This document shows, piece after piece, positions 6,904 to 15,397 of a DNA stretch of 20,465 bases. The position numbers and the translations under genes are program-made. The stretch comes from an uncultured Lachnospiraceae bacterium (GTDB lineage: Bacteria > Bacillota > Clostridia > Lachnospirales > Lachnospiraceae). How positions within the stretch are numbered: the first letter of the stretch is position 1; each line of letters starts with the position of its first letter. Where the stretch lies: assembly GCA_910588285.1 (NCBI GenBank), contig CAJUQB010000081.1:1-20465 (forward strand), read 5' to 3'. The notes beneath the pieces were generated by a model. It made no database searches. It was not told where the DNA came from and saw nothing but the letters and a program-made list of their open reading frames with translations.

Positions 6904-8014
6904 AATCTGCCATGGCCTCGGAAATCTTGATCTGCTGTGGGCAGACCTGCTCACAGCTCCGGCAGCCAATGCAGGCGCTTGGCTTCTTGTCCTCTGCATA
7001 AGCCATCAATGCCATGGGCGCCAGGAATCCGCCTCCGGTAAAGCAGTGCTCATTGTATAATGCCAAAAGCTCCGGGATATCCAGCTGCTGGGGGCAGTGG
7101 GAAGTGCAGTAACGGCAGGCAGTACAGGGAAGGGCAATTTTCCTGACCATATCCTCTGCCAGTCCGAGAAGCCTCTTGCGCTCTGGTTCCTTCAGAGGCT
7201 TCTCCTCTTCAAAGGTAGCGATATTCTCCTTCAGCTGCTCATAGTTGGACATGCCGGACAGCGTGACCACTACCTCCGGCAGGCTCTGGATAAAGCGGAA
7301 GGCCCACGCCGGGATGCTCTCCTGGGGCCGCAATTCCTTAAGCACCGCTTCCTCCTCTGGCCTAAGGGCCGCCAACTTGCCGCCCCTTAAGGGCTCCATG
7401 ACCCATACCGGAATCTGGTATTCCTTCAGAAGCTCCATCTTGGCCCTGGCATCCTGGAAGGAATAATCCAGATAATTCAGCTGAATCTGGCAGAACTCCA
7501 TATCCTTACCATAAGCCTCCAGGAAACGCTTCATCACCTCGCAGCTTCCATGAGCAGAGAATCCCAGATGCTTAATTCTGCCGCTGTCCCTCTGCTGGGT
7601 CAGATATTCGTAGATGCCGTACTGCGGATCCAGGTATGCGTCAATGTTCATCTCGCAGACATTGTGGAATAAGTAGAAATCAAAATATTCCACCTGCAGC
7701 TTCTGAAGCTGCTTCTCAAAAATCTCCTTTACCTTGGGCATATTGGACAGATCATAGCCCGGGAACTTGGTAGCCAGGTAAAAGCTCTCCCTTGGGTACT
7801 TCTTCAAAGCCCTTCCCATCACCAGCTCGGAATTGCCGGAATGATAGCCCCAGGCAGTGTCGTAATAATTCACACCATGCTCCATGGCATAGGCAACCAG
7901 CTCCTCTGCTGATGCCTCATCGATTACCGCATCGTCCCCGCCGACCACGGGAAGACGCATAGTTCCCATACCCAGAGCCGACAGCTGCAGATCCTGAAAT
8001 TTCTTATAAATCAT
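6884..8014 (-). CDS. Aldo/keto reductase with C-terminal 2x[4Fe-4S] ferredoxin domain
   Basis: Residues 1-280 form the aldo/keto reductase barrel, with the catalytic tetrad Asp52 and Tyr57 (NYYDTAWGYHSG), Lys83 (ATKFPG) and His117 (FYLFHNVCEM). Residues 297-361 add two cysteine sets: Cys297/300/303/307 (CTACRYCTSHCP) and Cys348/351/354/358 (CIGCRSCEQVCP). The enzyme can therefore probably pass electrons between a ferredoxin-type carrier and a carbonyl or similar substrate, which fits an anaerobe. ATG 8014 is chosen because AGGAGAAGAGG lies just before it; a start at 8038 would lack this site. The 3' end overlaps the aminotransferase 3' end by 20 bp. The natural substrate is unknown. Confidence 0.9.
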   Translation of the reverse strand: MIYKKFQDLQLSALGMGTMRLPVVGGDDAVIDEASAEELVAYAMEHGVNYYDTAWGYHSGNSELVMGRALKKYPRESFYLATKFPGYDLSNMPKVKEIFEKQLQKLQVEYFDFYLFHNVCEMNIDAYLDPQYGIYEYLTQQRDSGRIKHLGFSAHGSCEVMKRFLEAYGKDMEFCQIQLNYLDYSFQDARAKMELLKEYQIPVWVMEPLRGGKLAALRPEEEAVLKELRPQESIPAWAFRFIQSLPEVVVTLSGMSNYEQLKENIATFEEEKPLKEPERKRLLGLAEDMVRKIALPCTACRYCTSHCPQQLDIPELLALYNEHCFTGGGFLAPMALMAYAEDKKPSACIGCRSCEQVCPQQIKISEAMADFTNRLG

Positions 8015-8091
8015 TGTCCTCTTCTCCTTTTTTTGCATTTACCACATTTTTTATGGTTTATTTGATGATTCGGGCAGCTCATCTAATGAGT

Positions 8092-8120
8092 ATTGTACGG
8101 TACTTAGGGAGAAATCGCAA
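8092..8120 (-). promoter_or_regulatory. Candidate aldo/keto reductase promoter
   Basis: On minus, TTGCGA (8115-8120), a 17-nt spacer and TACAAT (8092-8097), about 78 nt before the start codon. It is the best site in the 308-base divergent region 8015-8322. Confidence 0.5.
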
Positions 8121-8163
8121 ATACTTATTTCTTCTGATCAGCCATACCCAAAAGGCATGGGAA

Positions 8164-8200
8164 ATTCCATCTTTCCTACAATGGAATCTTTTCGTATAAT
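8164..8200 (+). promoter_or_regulatory. Dyad and possible sigma-A promoter upstream of the ECF gene
   Basis: ATTCCAT (8164-8170) and ATGGAAT (8181-8187) form a perfect inverted repeat. It overlaps a weak -35 (TTTCCT, 8172-8177) placed 17 nt before TATAAT (8195-8200), so it may be an operator. Confidence 0.35.
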
Positions 8201-8235
8201 AAGAGTTGGAGTCGAGAAATAAAAATAATGATTTA

Positions 8236-8264
8236 TGAAACCTTTTTCCTTCTCATGACCCTAT
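8236..8264 (+). promoter_or_regulatory. Candidate ECF-type (autoregulatory) promoter
   Basis: TGAAACCTTTTT starting at 8236 resembles the -35 of ECF-controlled promoters (GAAAC/AACC plus T-run). A possible -10 (GACCCTAT, 8257-8264) lies at a fitting distance, about 60 nt before the sigma factor start. Autoregulation is inferred from the family habit. Confidence 0.5.
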
Positions 8265-8322
8265 ATGAGTGAAGGACATCAGTTCTTCACCAGACAGTCT
8301 GGAAGCAACGGAGGAAACATAC

Positions 8323-8910
8323 ATGAAACCTGAAACACTGGAAGCGTATATTAGTGCTTACGGAAAAGACGTTTACGCTTTTTGTCTGTATCTCGCCCGC
8401 AACAGACAGGATGCGGATGATCTGTACCAGGACACGTTTTTGAAAATGGTAGAGATCCGGGAAAAGCTGGAATTAGATCATAATCCCAAGAGCTATCTTC
8501 TGTCTATGGCCGTTCATATCTGGATGAACCGCAAACGGAAATCCGCATGGCGGCAGAGGATTACAGGGCCCCAAATGCCCCTGGAGGAAATGGCACAGGA
8601 ACCGCCGGACAAGGAGGGCTCCCCGGAGGAGCAGTATATTACCGGTGAGGAGAGAAGCATGGTCCGCCAGGCAGTACGAAAGCTGCCGGAAAAGTACCGT
8701 CTTCCCATTCTTCTGTTTTACATGGAGGACCAGAAGCTCTCAGAGATTTCACGGATCCTGGACATTCCGGAGAGCACAGTGAAAACCCGGCTTCACAGGG
8801 CCAAAAAGCTGTTGGAAAAAGAATTGGAGGTTGTATTAAATGGGCAAAGATATAGACAGGATTTTAAAGCAGGCGCTGGCCCCAGAGGGCGGACCGAAAG
8901 CACAGCTTAA
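8323..8910 (+). CDS. ECF-type RNA polymerase sigma factor
   Basis: A 195-residue sigma-70 family member with only regions 2 and 4. Region 2 (about 13-75) contains YGKDVYAFCLYLARNRQDAD and LYQDTFLKM; region 4 (about 112-165) contains KLPEKYRLPILLFYMED and the helix-turn-helix LSEISRILDIPESTVKTRLH. It directs RNA polymerase to a specific gene set in response to a signal held back by a partner protein. ATG 8323 follows GGAGG by 8 nt; a GTG at 8269 would begin inside the candidate ECF promoter and is unlikely. Its last 24 codons overlap the next gene in another frame; after about residue 170 (KELEV) the tail looks unconserved, rich in Gly and Arg. Confidence 0.9.
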   Translation: MKPETLEAYISAYGKDVYAFCLYLARNRQDADDLYQDTFLKMVEIREKLELDHNPKSYLLSMAVHIWMNRKRKSAWRQRITGPQMPLEEMAQEPPDKEGSPEEQYITGEERSMVRQAVRKLPEKYRLPILLFYMEDQKLSEISRILDIPESTVKTRLHRAKKLLEKELEVVLNGQRYRQDFKAGAGPRGRTESTA

Positions 8911-10048
8911 CCAGAGCATTCTGAAACAGGCAGAGGAGATGACTTATATGAAAAGAGGAAAAAAGAAATATCATGCAATCGCCCTGGCAGCTTGTCTGTC
9001 ACTGACATTTTGTTCCATTACGGGATTTGCCGCGTACAAATATTTTACCCCTTCCCAGATCGCAGAGGAAATGGATAACGATATGCTGGCAAAAGCATTT
9101 GCCGGTGAGTACGCAGTGCTGGTCAATGAGACACAGGAGTATGGAGATTATAAAATTACATTTCTGGGTATCACAAGCGGAAATGATATCAATGATTACA
9201 TGATGGAGGGCGATACCGGCAATCAGCTGGACGGTCAGACGATGTATATCGCCACAGCCATTGAGCGCAGAGACGGAACCCCCATGCCGGAAACAATGGA
9301 TGAGGACTATGGCAAAGAGCCCTTCTTCGCATCCCTGTATATTGCGGGCTTAAATCCCAATGAATACAACAGCATAACCATGCATGGCGGCTACTCCGAG
9401 TTTGTCCGGGACGGGATTATGTACCGCATGTTGGAGACAGACAATGTGGAAATGTTTGCAGACAAGGGGATTTATTTCGGCGTCAATTCCGGTACCTTTT
9501 ATGATTTCCAGGCATATACATTCAATGAGGCTACCGGGGAAATTACGCGAAATGAGAATTTTGACGGCATCAATGCCCTATTTACAGTACCCATCGACAA
9601 GTCCAAGGGAGATCCGGCAGCAGCAGAGGCATTTTTAAAGGAGCTGCAGGCCGAATGGGACGCTCCGGAGGAGCCCATAGAAAAAAGTGACGCTGATCTG
9701 GAAGTGGACGGCTGGATGAAGACGCTTACGGAAATGAACCAGGAGAAAACCCTGACAAAGGAATTCATGGATCAGTATGCCACAATCATTGAGTCATCGG
9801 TACAGGTGCTGCAGGTGCAGGGAAATGAAATTCCCTATTCCTACGATCAGGGAGAGAGCGGCACCTCCGGAAGCGGTGTCGAATTCTATGATACCTTATT
9901 TGCAGAGAATGCGGCTCCGGGCGCCATGGGACTTCTTGGATATATGCACAGCGGAGATATTTCTGATCTTGAAATCCCTACCATGACATTAAATGATGAC
10001 GGAACCGTGACCTTCGCAATATATAAATACAAGAAACCGGCAGAGTAA
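8840..10048 (+). CDS. Single-TM putative anti-sigma/sensor protein (DUF4179-like)
   Basis: A 402-residue protein with a short cytoplasmic N-terminus (1-44) that could hold the sigma factor, one membrane helix at about 45-66 (AIALAACLSLTFCSITGF) and a large outer domain. The outer domain starts FTPSQIAEEMDNDMLAKAF and contains YKITFLGITSG, a pattern I recall from proteins that follow ECF sigma factors in Clostridia. The ATG at 8840 has GGAGG about 11 nt upstream, inside the sigma gene, giving a 71-bp frame overlap and probable translational coupling. Signal and mechanism (release by conformational change or proteolysis) are not visible. No signal peptidase site is evident. The family name is from memory; the topology is from the sequence. 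Confidence 0.7.
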   Translation: MGKDIDRILKQALAPEGGPKAQLNQSILKQAEEMTYMKRGKKKYHAIALAACLSLTFCSITGFAAYKYFTPSQIAEEMDNDMLAKAFAGEYAVLVNETQEYGDYKITFLGITSGNDINDYMMEGDTGNQLDGQTMYIATAIERRDGTPMPETMDEDYGKEPFFASLYIAGLNPNEYNSITMHGGYSEFVRDGIMYRMLETDNVEMFADKGIYFGVNSGTFYDFQAYTFNEATGEITRNENFDGINALFTVPIDKSKGDPAAAEAFLKELQAEWDAPEEPIEKSDADLEVDGWMKTLTEMNQEKTLTKEFMDQYATIIESSVQVLQVQGNEIPYSYDQGESGTSGSGVEFYDTLFAENAAPGAMGLLGYMHSGDISDLEIPTMTLNDDGTVTFAIYKYKKPAE

Positions 10049-10089
10049 ACGGTCTGTCAACGGATCCGGAATAGAAATTAATGGAAGAA

Positions 10090-10122
10090 AGCGCCAAATG
10101 ATTTACTCTGTCATCTGGCGCT
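10090..10122 (+). terminator. Terminator of the ECF operon
   Basis: AGCGCCAAATGA (10090-10101) pairs with TCATCTGGCGCT (10111-10122) with one mismatch and a 9-nt loop, followed by TATCTTAT; 41 nt after the stop codon. Confidence 0.7.
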
Positions 10123-10205
10123 TATCTTATAGGTTTCTTCCTTGATACTGTATCGAAATTCATATCATGGGTATTTACGTCTCTCAGCTAACTCTAATAA
10201 AAAGA

Positions 10206-10242
10206 ATCCCTGTCTCTCACCTACCCCTTGAAAGACAGGGAT
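10206..10242 (-). terminator. Terminator of the ATPase/DUF4869 transcript
   Basis: ATCCCTGTCT (10206-10215) and AGACAGGGAT (10233-10242) form a perfect 10-bp stem. On minus it is followed by TCTTTTTATT, just after the ATPase stop. Confidence 0.85.
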
Positions 10243-10247
10243 CCCTT

Positions 10248-11234
10248 TTATGTAGTTTCCATTAATTTCATATTCTTGGGAACATATTCCAACAGCAAAG
10301 CTTGATTCTTTTCTGATAAATAATACTCATTTAAATGCGCCTTCTGATATCTTTTTTCTGTATCTCTGGTCTCCTCGGATAGTAGCTTTGTATAATAACG
10401 CTCCCAGCTAAAATATTCTTTAGAATCTGCATATTGATACGTTTCATCTAATCGTTTTTGGATCTCTTTTGAGGGAAACAGGCTGGAACGAAGTACTAAA
10501 TATTCAAAGGATTCCGGCGCATACAGCTTGATCTGTTTATCAAAATAACGAATATACTGCATCAACGCTTCCATTTCTGATCCAAAAGCCGCCCCATCCA
10601 CAATTGCAAGCTTGTTCTTTCCTCCTTCCTGAAATTCCTGCAGCTTCCGCAGAACAGCAGATTTCCCTCCAGATGCTTCGCAGGTTATGTCAGATCCCTT
10701 ACAAACGCTATGCCAAAATTCAAATCCTGAATTTGTATCTTCTGTAATAACAATTTCCGGTTTGAATTGTTCTTTGGGATTATTTCCGTAAATGTGATAA
10801 AATTCATTTACTGTGTATTCAGCTTTCAAGCTATTGTATTTACCACTCTCCCGAATCCCATATATCTCCTCTACACTAAAGGGCAGATTTCCCAGCTTTT
10901 CCCTGGACACAATTACATAGTAGTTGTCCGTACCTTTGATTGCTCTGGAAAACTCCTCTGACTTTGTAAATCTTCCGCCTTCATCAATAAATACAATACA
11001 TCCAGACAGCCGTTCCAGCTGCTCCTTCCAGCTTCTTCCGTACAGAACAACGCAGGGTTTTCCTGATTGAATCGTAATCCCACTGTCCTCCTGCTCATTA
11101 TATTCCCGGATAAGTTCAATGAGCGTTGTCTTTCCAGTGGCACTGTTCCCTTTTACTACTGTGATATTGCGGCGAATTGTGAACTCATATTTCAAAAATC
11201 TATTTGAAACTGTAATATGATATGCTCCAACCAT
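10248..11234 (-). CDS. P-loop ATPase with a Toprim/DUF4435-like C-terminal half
   Basis: A 328-residue protein with no signal peptide or membrane helix. Residues 1-120 hold an ATPase core: Walker A GNSATGKTTL (29-38, Lys35) and Walker B CIVFIDEG (79-86, Asp84-Glu85). The second half shows a strand with acids, EIVITED (160-166), then FEFWHSVC, a GGKSAVL stretch (189-195) and a second acidic strand, IVDGAAFGSEM (211-221). This order recalls the Toprim-like DUF4435 fold linked to ABC/OLD-like ATPases, but the expected DxD is DGA, so this is inference. The ATG follows GGAGG. It is 12 nt downstream of the DUF4869-like gene, and the pair is AT-richer than its neighbours. Some databases label relatives 'translation initiation factor 2', which the sequence does not support. 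Function unknown. Confidence 0.75.
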   Translation of the reverse strand: MVGAYHITVSNRFLKYEFTIRRNITVVKGNSATGKTTLIELIREYNEQEDSGITIQSGKPCVVLYGRSWKEQLERLSGCIVFIDEGGRFTKSEEFSRAIKGTDNYYVIVSREKLGNLPFSVEEIYGIRESGKYNSLKAEYTVNEFYHIYGNNPKEQFKPEIVITEDTNSGFEFWHSVCKGSDITCEASGGKSAVLRKLQEFQEGGKNKLAIVDGAAFGSEMEALMQYIRYFDKQIKLYAPESFEYLVLRSSLFPSKEIQKRLDETYQYADSKEYFSWERYYTKLLSEETRDTEKRYQKAHLNEYYLSEKNQALLLEYVPKNMKLMETT

Positions 11235-11246
11235 GTCTATCCTCCA

Positions 11247-11684
11247 TCACAGATACTTTACAGCTTCAAATACAAACTCTTTCATATTATGGATTACATG
11301 GCCATTGTTCAAGATCTCTGCTTCAAACACTCCTTCCCCAAAATCCATAATATGATTCAAGTTAATTGTCAGCTCCTGCATCTGCCCCAGCTTTAGAATC
11401 CACTTTGCACAATTATCGCCGCAATTGGATGCATTTATAATACGTTCTTTCTGGTTCTTCATCAAAAGCAGCGCCTTCGTCCCACCCGCCAGGGCCGTTG
11501 GCGGAATCTGACCTAAAACCGGGCTTACAATACAATGCGAAGATACCACCTGGGATCTGTCCACATCCGCAATCACCTCTCTTGCAAATTCATCATCCAG
11601 CCAGGAATAATCCATCTGATTTTTAAAATATACCTCTACGTTATGAAGAACATTGTCCATTTCGCCTAAATAAATTTTTAACAT
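11247..11684 (-). CDS. DUF4869-like protein
   Basis: A 145-residue soluble protein beginning MLKIYLGEMDNVLHNVEVYF. Stretches that look conserved from memory of DUF4869 are SPVLGQIPPTALAGGTKAL (in the middle), NASNCGDNCAKWIL with a C-x3-C pair, and LTINLNHIMDFGEGVFEAEI near the end. The CGDNC segment might bind a metal or form a disulphide, but nothing proves it. The ATG at 11684 has GAGGAT at the right distance; a TTG at 11699 would lie before that site. It is the first gene of a pair with the ATPase, which in related bacteria is, as I recall, its usual partner. No function is known. Confidence 0.7.
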   Translation of the reverse strand: MLKIYLGEMDNVLHNVEVYFKNQMDYSWLDDEFAREVIADVDRSQVVSSHCIVSPVLGQIPPTALAGGTKALLLMKNQKERIINASNCGDNCAKWILKLGQMQELTINLNHIMDFGEGVFEAEILNNGHVIHNMKEFVFEAVKYL

Positions 11685-11718
11685 AAAAGATCCTCGCAAT
11701 CATAGATTGTTACAGCAT

Positions 11719-11748
11719 ATTTTATCATACCCAGCGGATCATTGTCTA
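11719..11748 (-). promoter_or_regulatory. Candidate promoter of the DUF4869-ATPase pair
   Basis: On minus, TAGACA (11743-11748), an 18-nt spacer and TAAAAT (11719-11724), about 35 nt before the start. No terminator separates the pair from the GH2 gene upstream, so read-through is also possible. Confidence 0.4.
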
Positions 11749-11755
11749 TCCGCAA

Positions 11756-13549
11756 TTAAAAAGAACGCCAATATCCAATCTTCCGTTCATTAATCTCCCG
11801 TATCACCTCCGGCTTCACCTTAAAATTCCGCCCAATATCCATCAGCCCGTTGATCTCCTGCTGTACATCTGTCACCTGGGTATAGCAGTAGCCGCAAACC
11901 TGGGGCAAATTCTTTACGGCAGTTGTAATACAGTCAAACCTTCGGATAAATTCCTCCCGTGTATTCACCTTATTGCCATAACCCCATCCGGAATCGTCGT
12001 TATTGAAGGCAATCCCCCCATATTCGCTGATAATAACCGGCTGTCCCCGGTAGCTGTATCCATTGGCAAAGGCCGACTTGATCCCGCAGTGGTATACCTC
12101 TGTGGTAAGGATCTTGTCCCACATGTCCATATAGCGGGCTTCCAGAACCTTCCCCTCCTCCTCATAGTCATGCAGGGTAATGATATCCGATATGGTATGC
12201 TCCCATCCGTCATTGACAATTACCGGCCTCTGACTATCCAGGCTTTTGGTCAAATGATAAATCGCTTCCGTAAAATGCTGCTGATCCCTCCTGGTCTTCA
12301 CCTGCCCGATCCCCCAGGACTCATTCAGGGGCGTCCAGGTAATAATACAGGGATGGTTATAATTCTGCCGTACAATTTCCGTCCACTCCGCGGCAAACTC
12401 ACTGACCGCATAGTCGGAGAACCGGTATGCAGCCGGAGCTTCACTCCACACCAGCATCCCCTTGACGTCGCACCAGTACAGGAACCGTTCATCCTCCGTC
12501 TTCTGATGCTTCCGCAGGCCGTTATAGCCCAGGGCGTGAATCTTGTCAATATCCTCCACCAGCGCCTCCTCGCTGGGCGGGGTCAGATGGGAATCCTCCC
12601 AGTAGCCCTGATCCAGAATCAGACGCTGATACAGCGGCGCCCCATTCAGGAGAATGTTGGGCCCGTCAATGCGGATTTCCCGCATAGCAAAGTAGGAGCC
12701 CGCCTCATCCACAACCTCCCCCTGCCGCAGCAGGCGAAATTCGATGTCATACAGGCTCGGATCCTGGGGAGACCAGGTCTTTACCCCCCATTCCAGGCTG
12801 CCGGAATTCTCATCCGTCAGATCAATGGTGGTCCGGACGGAATTGGACAAAAGAGCGGACGAGACCCGATTGATCAGCCTTCCCCGGTAGGAGACAACGG
12901 CCTCCACCGTCAAGTCCCCGGGCTGTTCCTCCAAAGCATCTACCTCAAATACAAGCTCCAGGCAGCCTTGGGGCAGATTGGGCGTCATCTTCACATAGGA
13001 AATGCGGCACTGGGGCACATACTCCGCCCACACGGTTTTCCAGATCCCGGTGGTCTGTACATACCAGCAGCCAAAGCTCTCCGGCCTCCAGCGCTGCTTG
13101 CCCCGGGGCTGCTGGGTATCAAAGGAATCCTCCACCTTCACAGCCAGCTCATTCTCTCCCTCCCGAACAAGCTCCGTAATATCAAAGGAAAACCTGGCGT
13201 ACCCGCCCCGATGGCTCCCGGCATACTGCCCATTCACCCATACCTTGGTAAGGAAATCCGCCCCTTCAAAATGAAGCAGATAGCGCTTCCCTGCCAGCCT
13301 GGCCTTATCTACGGAAAAACGTCTGCCATACCATACATAATTGTGGCGCTCTTCCCTGTGAATGCCGCTTTGCTTTGTCTCATAGGTAAAAGGCACCTGA
13401 ATTTCCATCCCTTCCGGAAAATGGCAGTACCACCTCTCCCGCTCTCCCAGGTTCCTGTCGTCAAAGGCAAAGCTCCAGGCTCCGTTCAGGTTCTCCCACT
13501 GCTCCCGCACAAGCTGGGGCCGTGGATAATCTTTTTTGTAGCATTTCAT
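11756..13549 (-). CDS. Glycoside hydrolase family 2 (beta-glucuronidase/beta-galactosidase type)
   Basis: A 597-residue cytoplasmic retaining beta-glycosidase without signal peptide. The domains follow the GH2 plan: a jelly-roll sugar-binding domain (about 10-180, with YVWYGRRF and WVNGQYAGSHRGGY), an Ig-like domain (about 183-290) and a TIM barrel (about 295-590). The acid/base Glu410 lies in TPLNESWG and the nucleophile Glu509 in ISEYGG. It has no additional C-terminal domains, so it is a short GH2 that probably cleaves small imported glycosides. Strict beta-glucuronidase or beta-galactosidase identity cannot be decided by eye. ATG 13549 follows GGAGGG by 7 nt; an in-frame start at 13564 lies before that site. 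No sugar transporter or sugar regulator is adjacent. Confidence 0.9.
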   Translation of the reverse strand: MKCYKKDYPRPQLVREQWENLNGAWSFAFDDRNLGERERWYCHFPEGMEIQVPFTYETKQSGIHREERHNYVWYGRRFSVDKARLAGKRYLLHFEGADFLTKVWVNGQYAGSHRGGYARFSFDITELVREGENELAVKVEDSFDTQQPRGKQRWRPESFGCWYVQTTGIWKTVWAEYVPQCRISYVKMTPNLPQGCLELVFEVDALEEQPGDLTVEAVVSYRGRLINRVSSALLSNSVRTTIDLTDENSGSLEWGVKTWSPQDPSLYDIEFRLLRQGEVVDEAGSYFAMREIRIDGPNILLNGAPLYQRLILDQGYWEDSHLTPPSEEALVEDIDKIHALGYNGLRKHQKTEDERFLYWCDVKGMLVWSEAPAAYRFSDYAVSEFAAEWTEIVRQNYNHPCIITWTPLNESWGIGQVKTRRDQQHFTEAIYHLTKSLDSQRPVIVNDGWEHTISDIITLHDYEEEGKVLEARYMDMWDKILTTEVYHCGIKSAFANGYSYRGQPVIISEYGGIAFNNDDSGWGYGNKVNTREEFIRRFDCITTAVKNLPQVCGYCYTQVTDVQQEINGLMDIGRNFKVKPEVIREINERKIGYWRSF

Positions 13550-13568
13550 GTAAAAACCCTCCATTTCC

Positions 13569-13630
13569 TAAAGCGCGTTTGATCATTCATTCCTGACAGC
13601 TATCAGAAAGCACTCCTCAAACACACGCTA
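13569..13630. repeat. Dispersed palindromic repeat element, copy 1
   Basis: A 62-bp element with inverted ends TAAAGCGCGTTTGA (13569-13582) and TCAAACACACGCTA (13617-13630) and a near-palindromic core, TTCCTGACAGCTATCAGAA. On the minus strand it reads TAGCGTGTGTTTGAGGAGTG then CTTTCTGATAGCTGTCAGG, matching the start of the element at 20422. It includes the stop codon of the Na/Pi transporter and can fold into a long hairpin between that gene and the GH2 gene. No ORF is inside. Confidence 0.7.
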
Positions 13631-15397
13631 GGGCAGCTGATACTGCCTCCGATACTCCTCCACCATACGCTCAAACTGCCGTTTGCCCTCAAGCTCCAGA
13701 TTCTCCTGGTAGCTGTGGGCCTCAAAGCTGCTGTCCTCTGTCTGAAGCAGATAGACAGCCAGGTTGGAGCAGTGATCCGACACACGCTCATAGTTGGTAG
13801 CCAGCTCCGACAGCAGAAGCCCCAGCTCCACCTCGCATTTTCCCTTCTGCAGCCGCTTCGCGTAGCGCTTCTTCACGCTCTTGTTCAGGTGGTCCACCAC
13901 CTCCTCCAGGGGCTCCACCGTCATGGCCAGCTGCCGGTCATTTTCCTTGTAGGCCCGGATTGCACGGTTCAGGATATCCTCCACCGCCCGGCCGTACACC
14001 TGCAGCTCCTTGACTGCCTTATTGGAAAACTGCAGCTCCTTTTTATGCATCCGGGCCGCCAGCTCCATCACATTCAGGGCATGGTCGGAAATACGCTCCA
14101 GGTCGCTGATGCTGTGGAGCAGGGTGGAGACGCTCTGGCTCTCCATGTAGCTTAGATCCCTGCTGTTCAGCTGTACCAGATAGGCAGTCAGCTTGTCCTC
14201 GTATTTGTCTGCCATATCCTCCAGATACTCCACCCGCTTTGCCCGTTTTTCATCATAGCCCTCAAACAGGTGCATGGCAGTCTCCATGGCCTCTTCGGTG
14301 ATATCCGCCATCTTGTAGGTGAGGCTCACGCATTTCTCAATGGCAAAGCCCGGTGTGGACAGAAAGCGCTCATCCAGCAGCGGAAAGGCCTCCTTGTCCG
14401 CAATGGCATCCTTCTCCTCCTGGGTTTCTGGCACAGTCAGGTAGGCCAGCCGTTCCAGAGTCTTCACGCCAGGCAGCCAGATCAGTGTTGCAAAAATATT
14501 AAATATACTATGGATCAGGGCGATTCCTGCAATCCCCACTGTCTCATGGGCAAAATCAAACTGAATCATTGCATTTAATACATAGTACAGAGCCAGAAAC
14601 AGAACGGAGCCAATGATATTGAAATACAGGTGCACAAAGGCAGTCCGTTTTGCCCCCCGTCCGGCGCCCATGGCAGACATCAGGGCAGTCACACAAGTTC
14701 CGATATTCTGACCCAGGATAATGGGGATCACGGAGCCATAGGTAAAAGCCCCGGTTACAGACAGGGCCTGCAGAATACCCACGGATGCCGAGGAGCTCTG
14801 GATCACGGCAGTCAGCAGCGCGCCAACCAGCACTCCCAGTATAGGGTTCTGGAACTTCGTCAGGATCCCGGTAAATTCCGGCACATCCGCCAGGGGCTTC
14901 ACTGCCCCGCTCATGGCATCCATGCCAAACATCAGCACGGCAAACCCGATCAGGATACTTCCAATCTCTTTTTTACGGTCTTCCTTCCCGCTCATAATCA
15001 GTATCACACCAATGATGGCAAGAACCGGCGAAAAGGAAGTGGGCTTCAAGAGCCGCAGGAAAAAGCTGCTGCTCTCAATTCCTGACAGGCTGAGGAGCCA
15101 GGATGTGATGGTAGTTCCGATATTGGCCCCCATAATAATGCCAATGGCCTGGGAAAGCTTCATAATACCGGAATTCACAAAGCCCACCAGCATCACGGTG
15201 GTGGCGGAGGAGGACTGGATTACAGCCGTAACCCCGGCCCCCAGCAGCACCGCCTTCCAGGTACTGCTGGTGAGCCGCTCCAGAAGCCGCTCCAGCCGTC
15301 CGCCGCTCAGCCGCTCCAGACCTCCTCCCATCACATGCATTCCATATAAGAAAAGCGCCAGCCCTCCCACCAGGGAAAGCAGTCCAAAAAAATCCAT
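13628..15397 (-). CDS. Na+/phosphate cotransporter with PhoU-like domain
   Basis: A 589-residue inner-membrane transporter of the PNaS (NptA/YjbB) family that imports or exports phosphate with sodium. The membrane half (1-315) contains the two repeated signatures VIQSSSATTVMLVGFVNSG (59-77) and AVIQSSSASVGIL, each followed by a GxNIGT motif (GANIGTTITS, GQNIGTCVTA). Residues about 355-560 form a cytoplasmic helical PhoU-like domain (SISDLERISDHALNVME; ELATNYERVSDHCSNLAVY) likely to bind metal and regulate transport. The ATG follows AAGGAGGA. Upstream on minus a TATAAT lies at about 15448-15453 without a well-placed -35. The stop codon is the end of a palindromic repeat, which may act as its 3' structure. 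Confidence 0.93.
   Translation of the reverse strand: MDFFGLLSLVGGLALFLYGMHVMGGGLERLSGGRLERLLERLTSSTWKAVLLGAGVTAVIQSSSATTVMLVGFVNSGIMKLSQAIGIIMGANIGTTITSWLLSLSGIESSSFFLRLLKPTSFSPVLAIIGVILIMSGKEDRKKEIGSILIGFAVLMFGMDAMSGAVKPLADVPEFTGILTKFQNPILGVLVGALLTAVIQSSSASVGILQALSVTGAFTYGSVIPIILGQNIGTCVTALMSAMGAGRGAKRTAFVHLYFNIIGSVLFLALYYVLNAMIQFDFAHETVGIAGIALIHSIFNIFATLIWLPGVKTLERLAYLTVPETQEEKDAIADKEAFPLLDERFLSTPGFAIEKCVSLTYKMADITEEAMETAMHLFEGYDEKRAKRVEYLEDMADKYEDKLTAYLVQLNSRDLSYMESQSVSTLLHSISDLERISDHALNVMELAARMHKKELQFSNKAVKELQVYGRAVEDILNRAIRAYKENDRQLAMTVEPLEEVVDHLNKSVKKRYAKRLQKGKCEVELGLLLSELATNYERVSDHCSNLAVYLLQTEDSSFEAHSYQENLELEGKRQFERMVEEYRRQYQLP

Noticed and set aside
12089..13582. 497-codon open frame on plus opposite the GH2 gene
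   Set aside because: It mirrors the GH2 codons, has no known motif and is rich in Pro/Leu/His as expected for an antisense frame.
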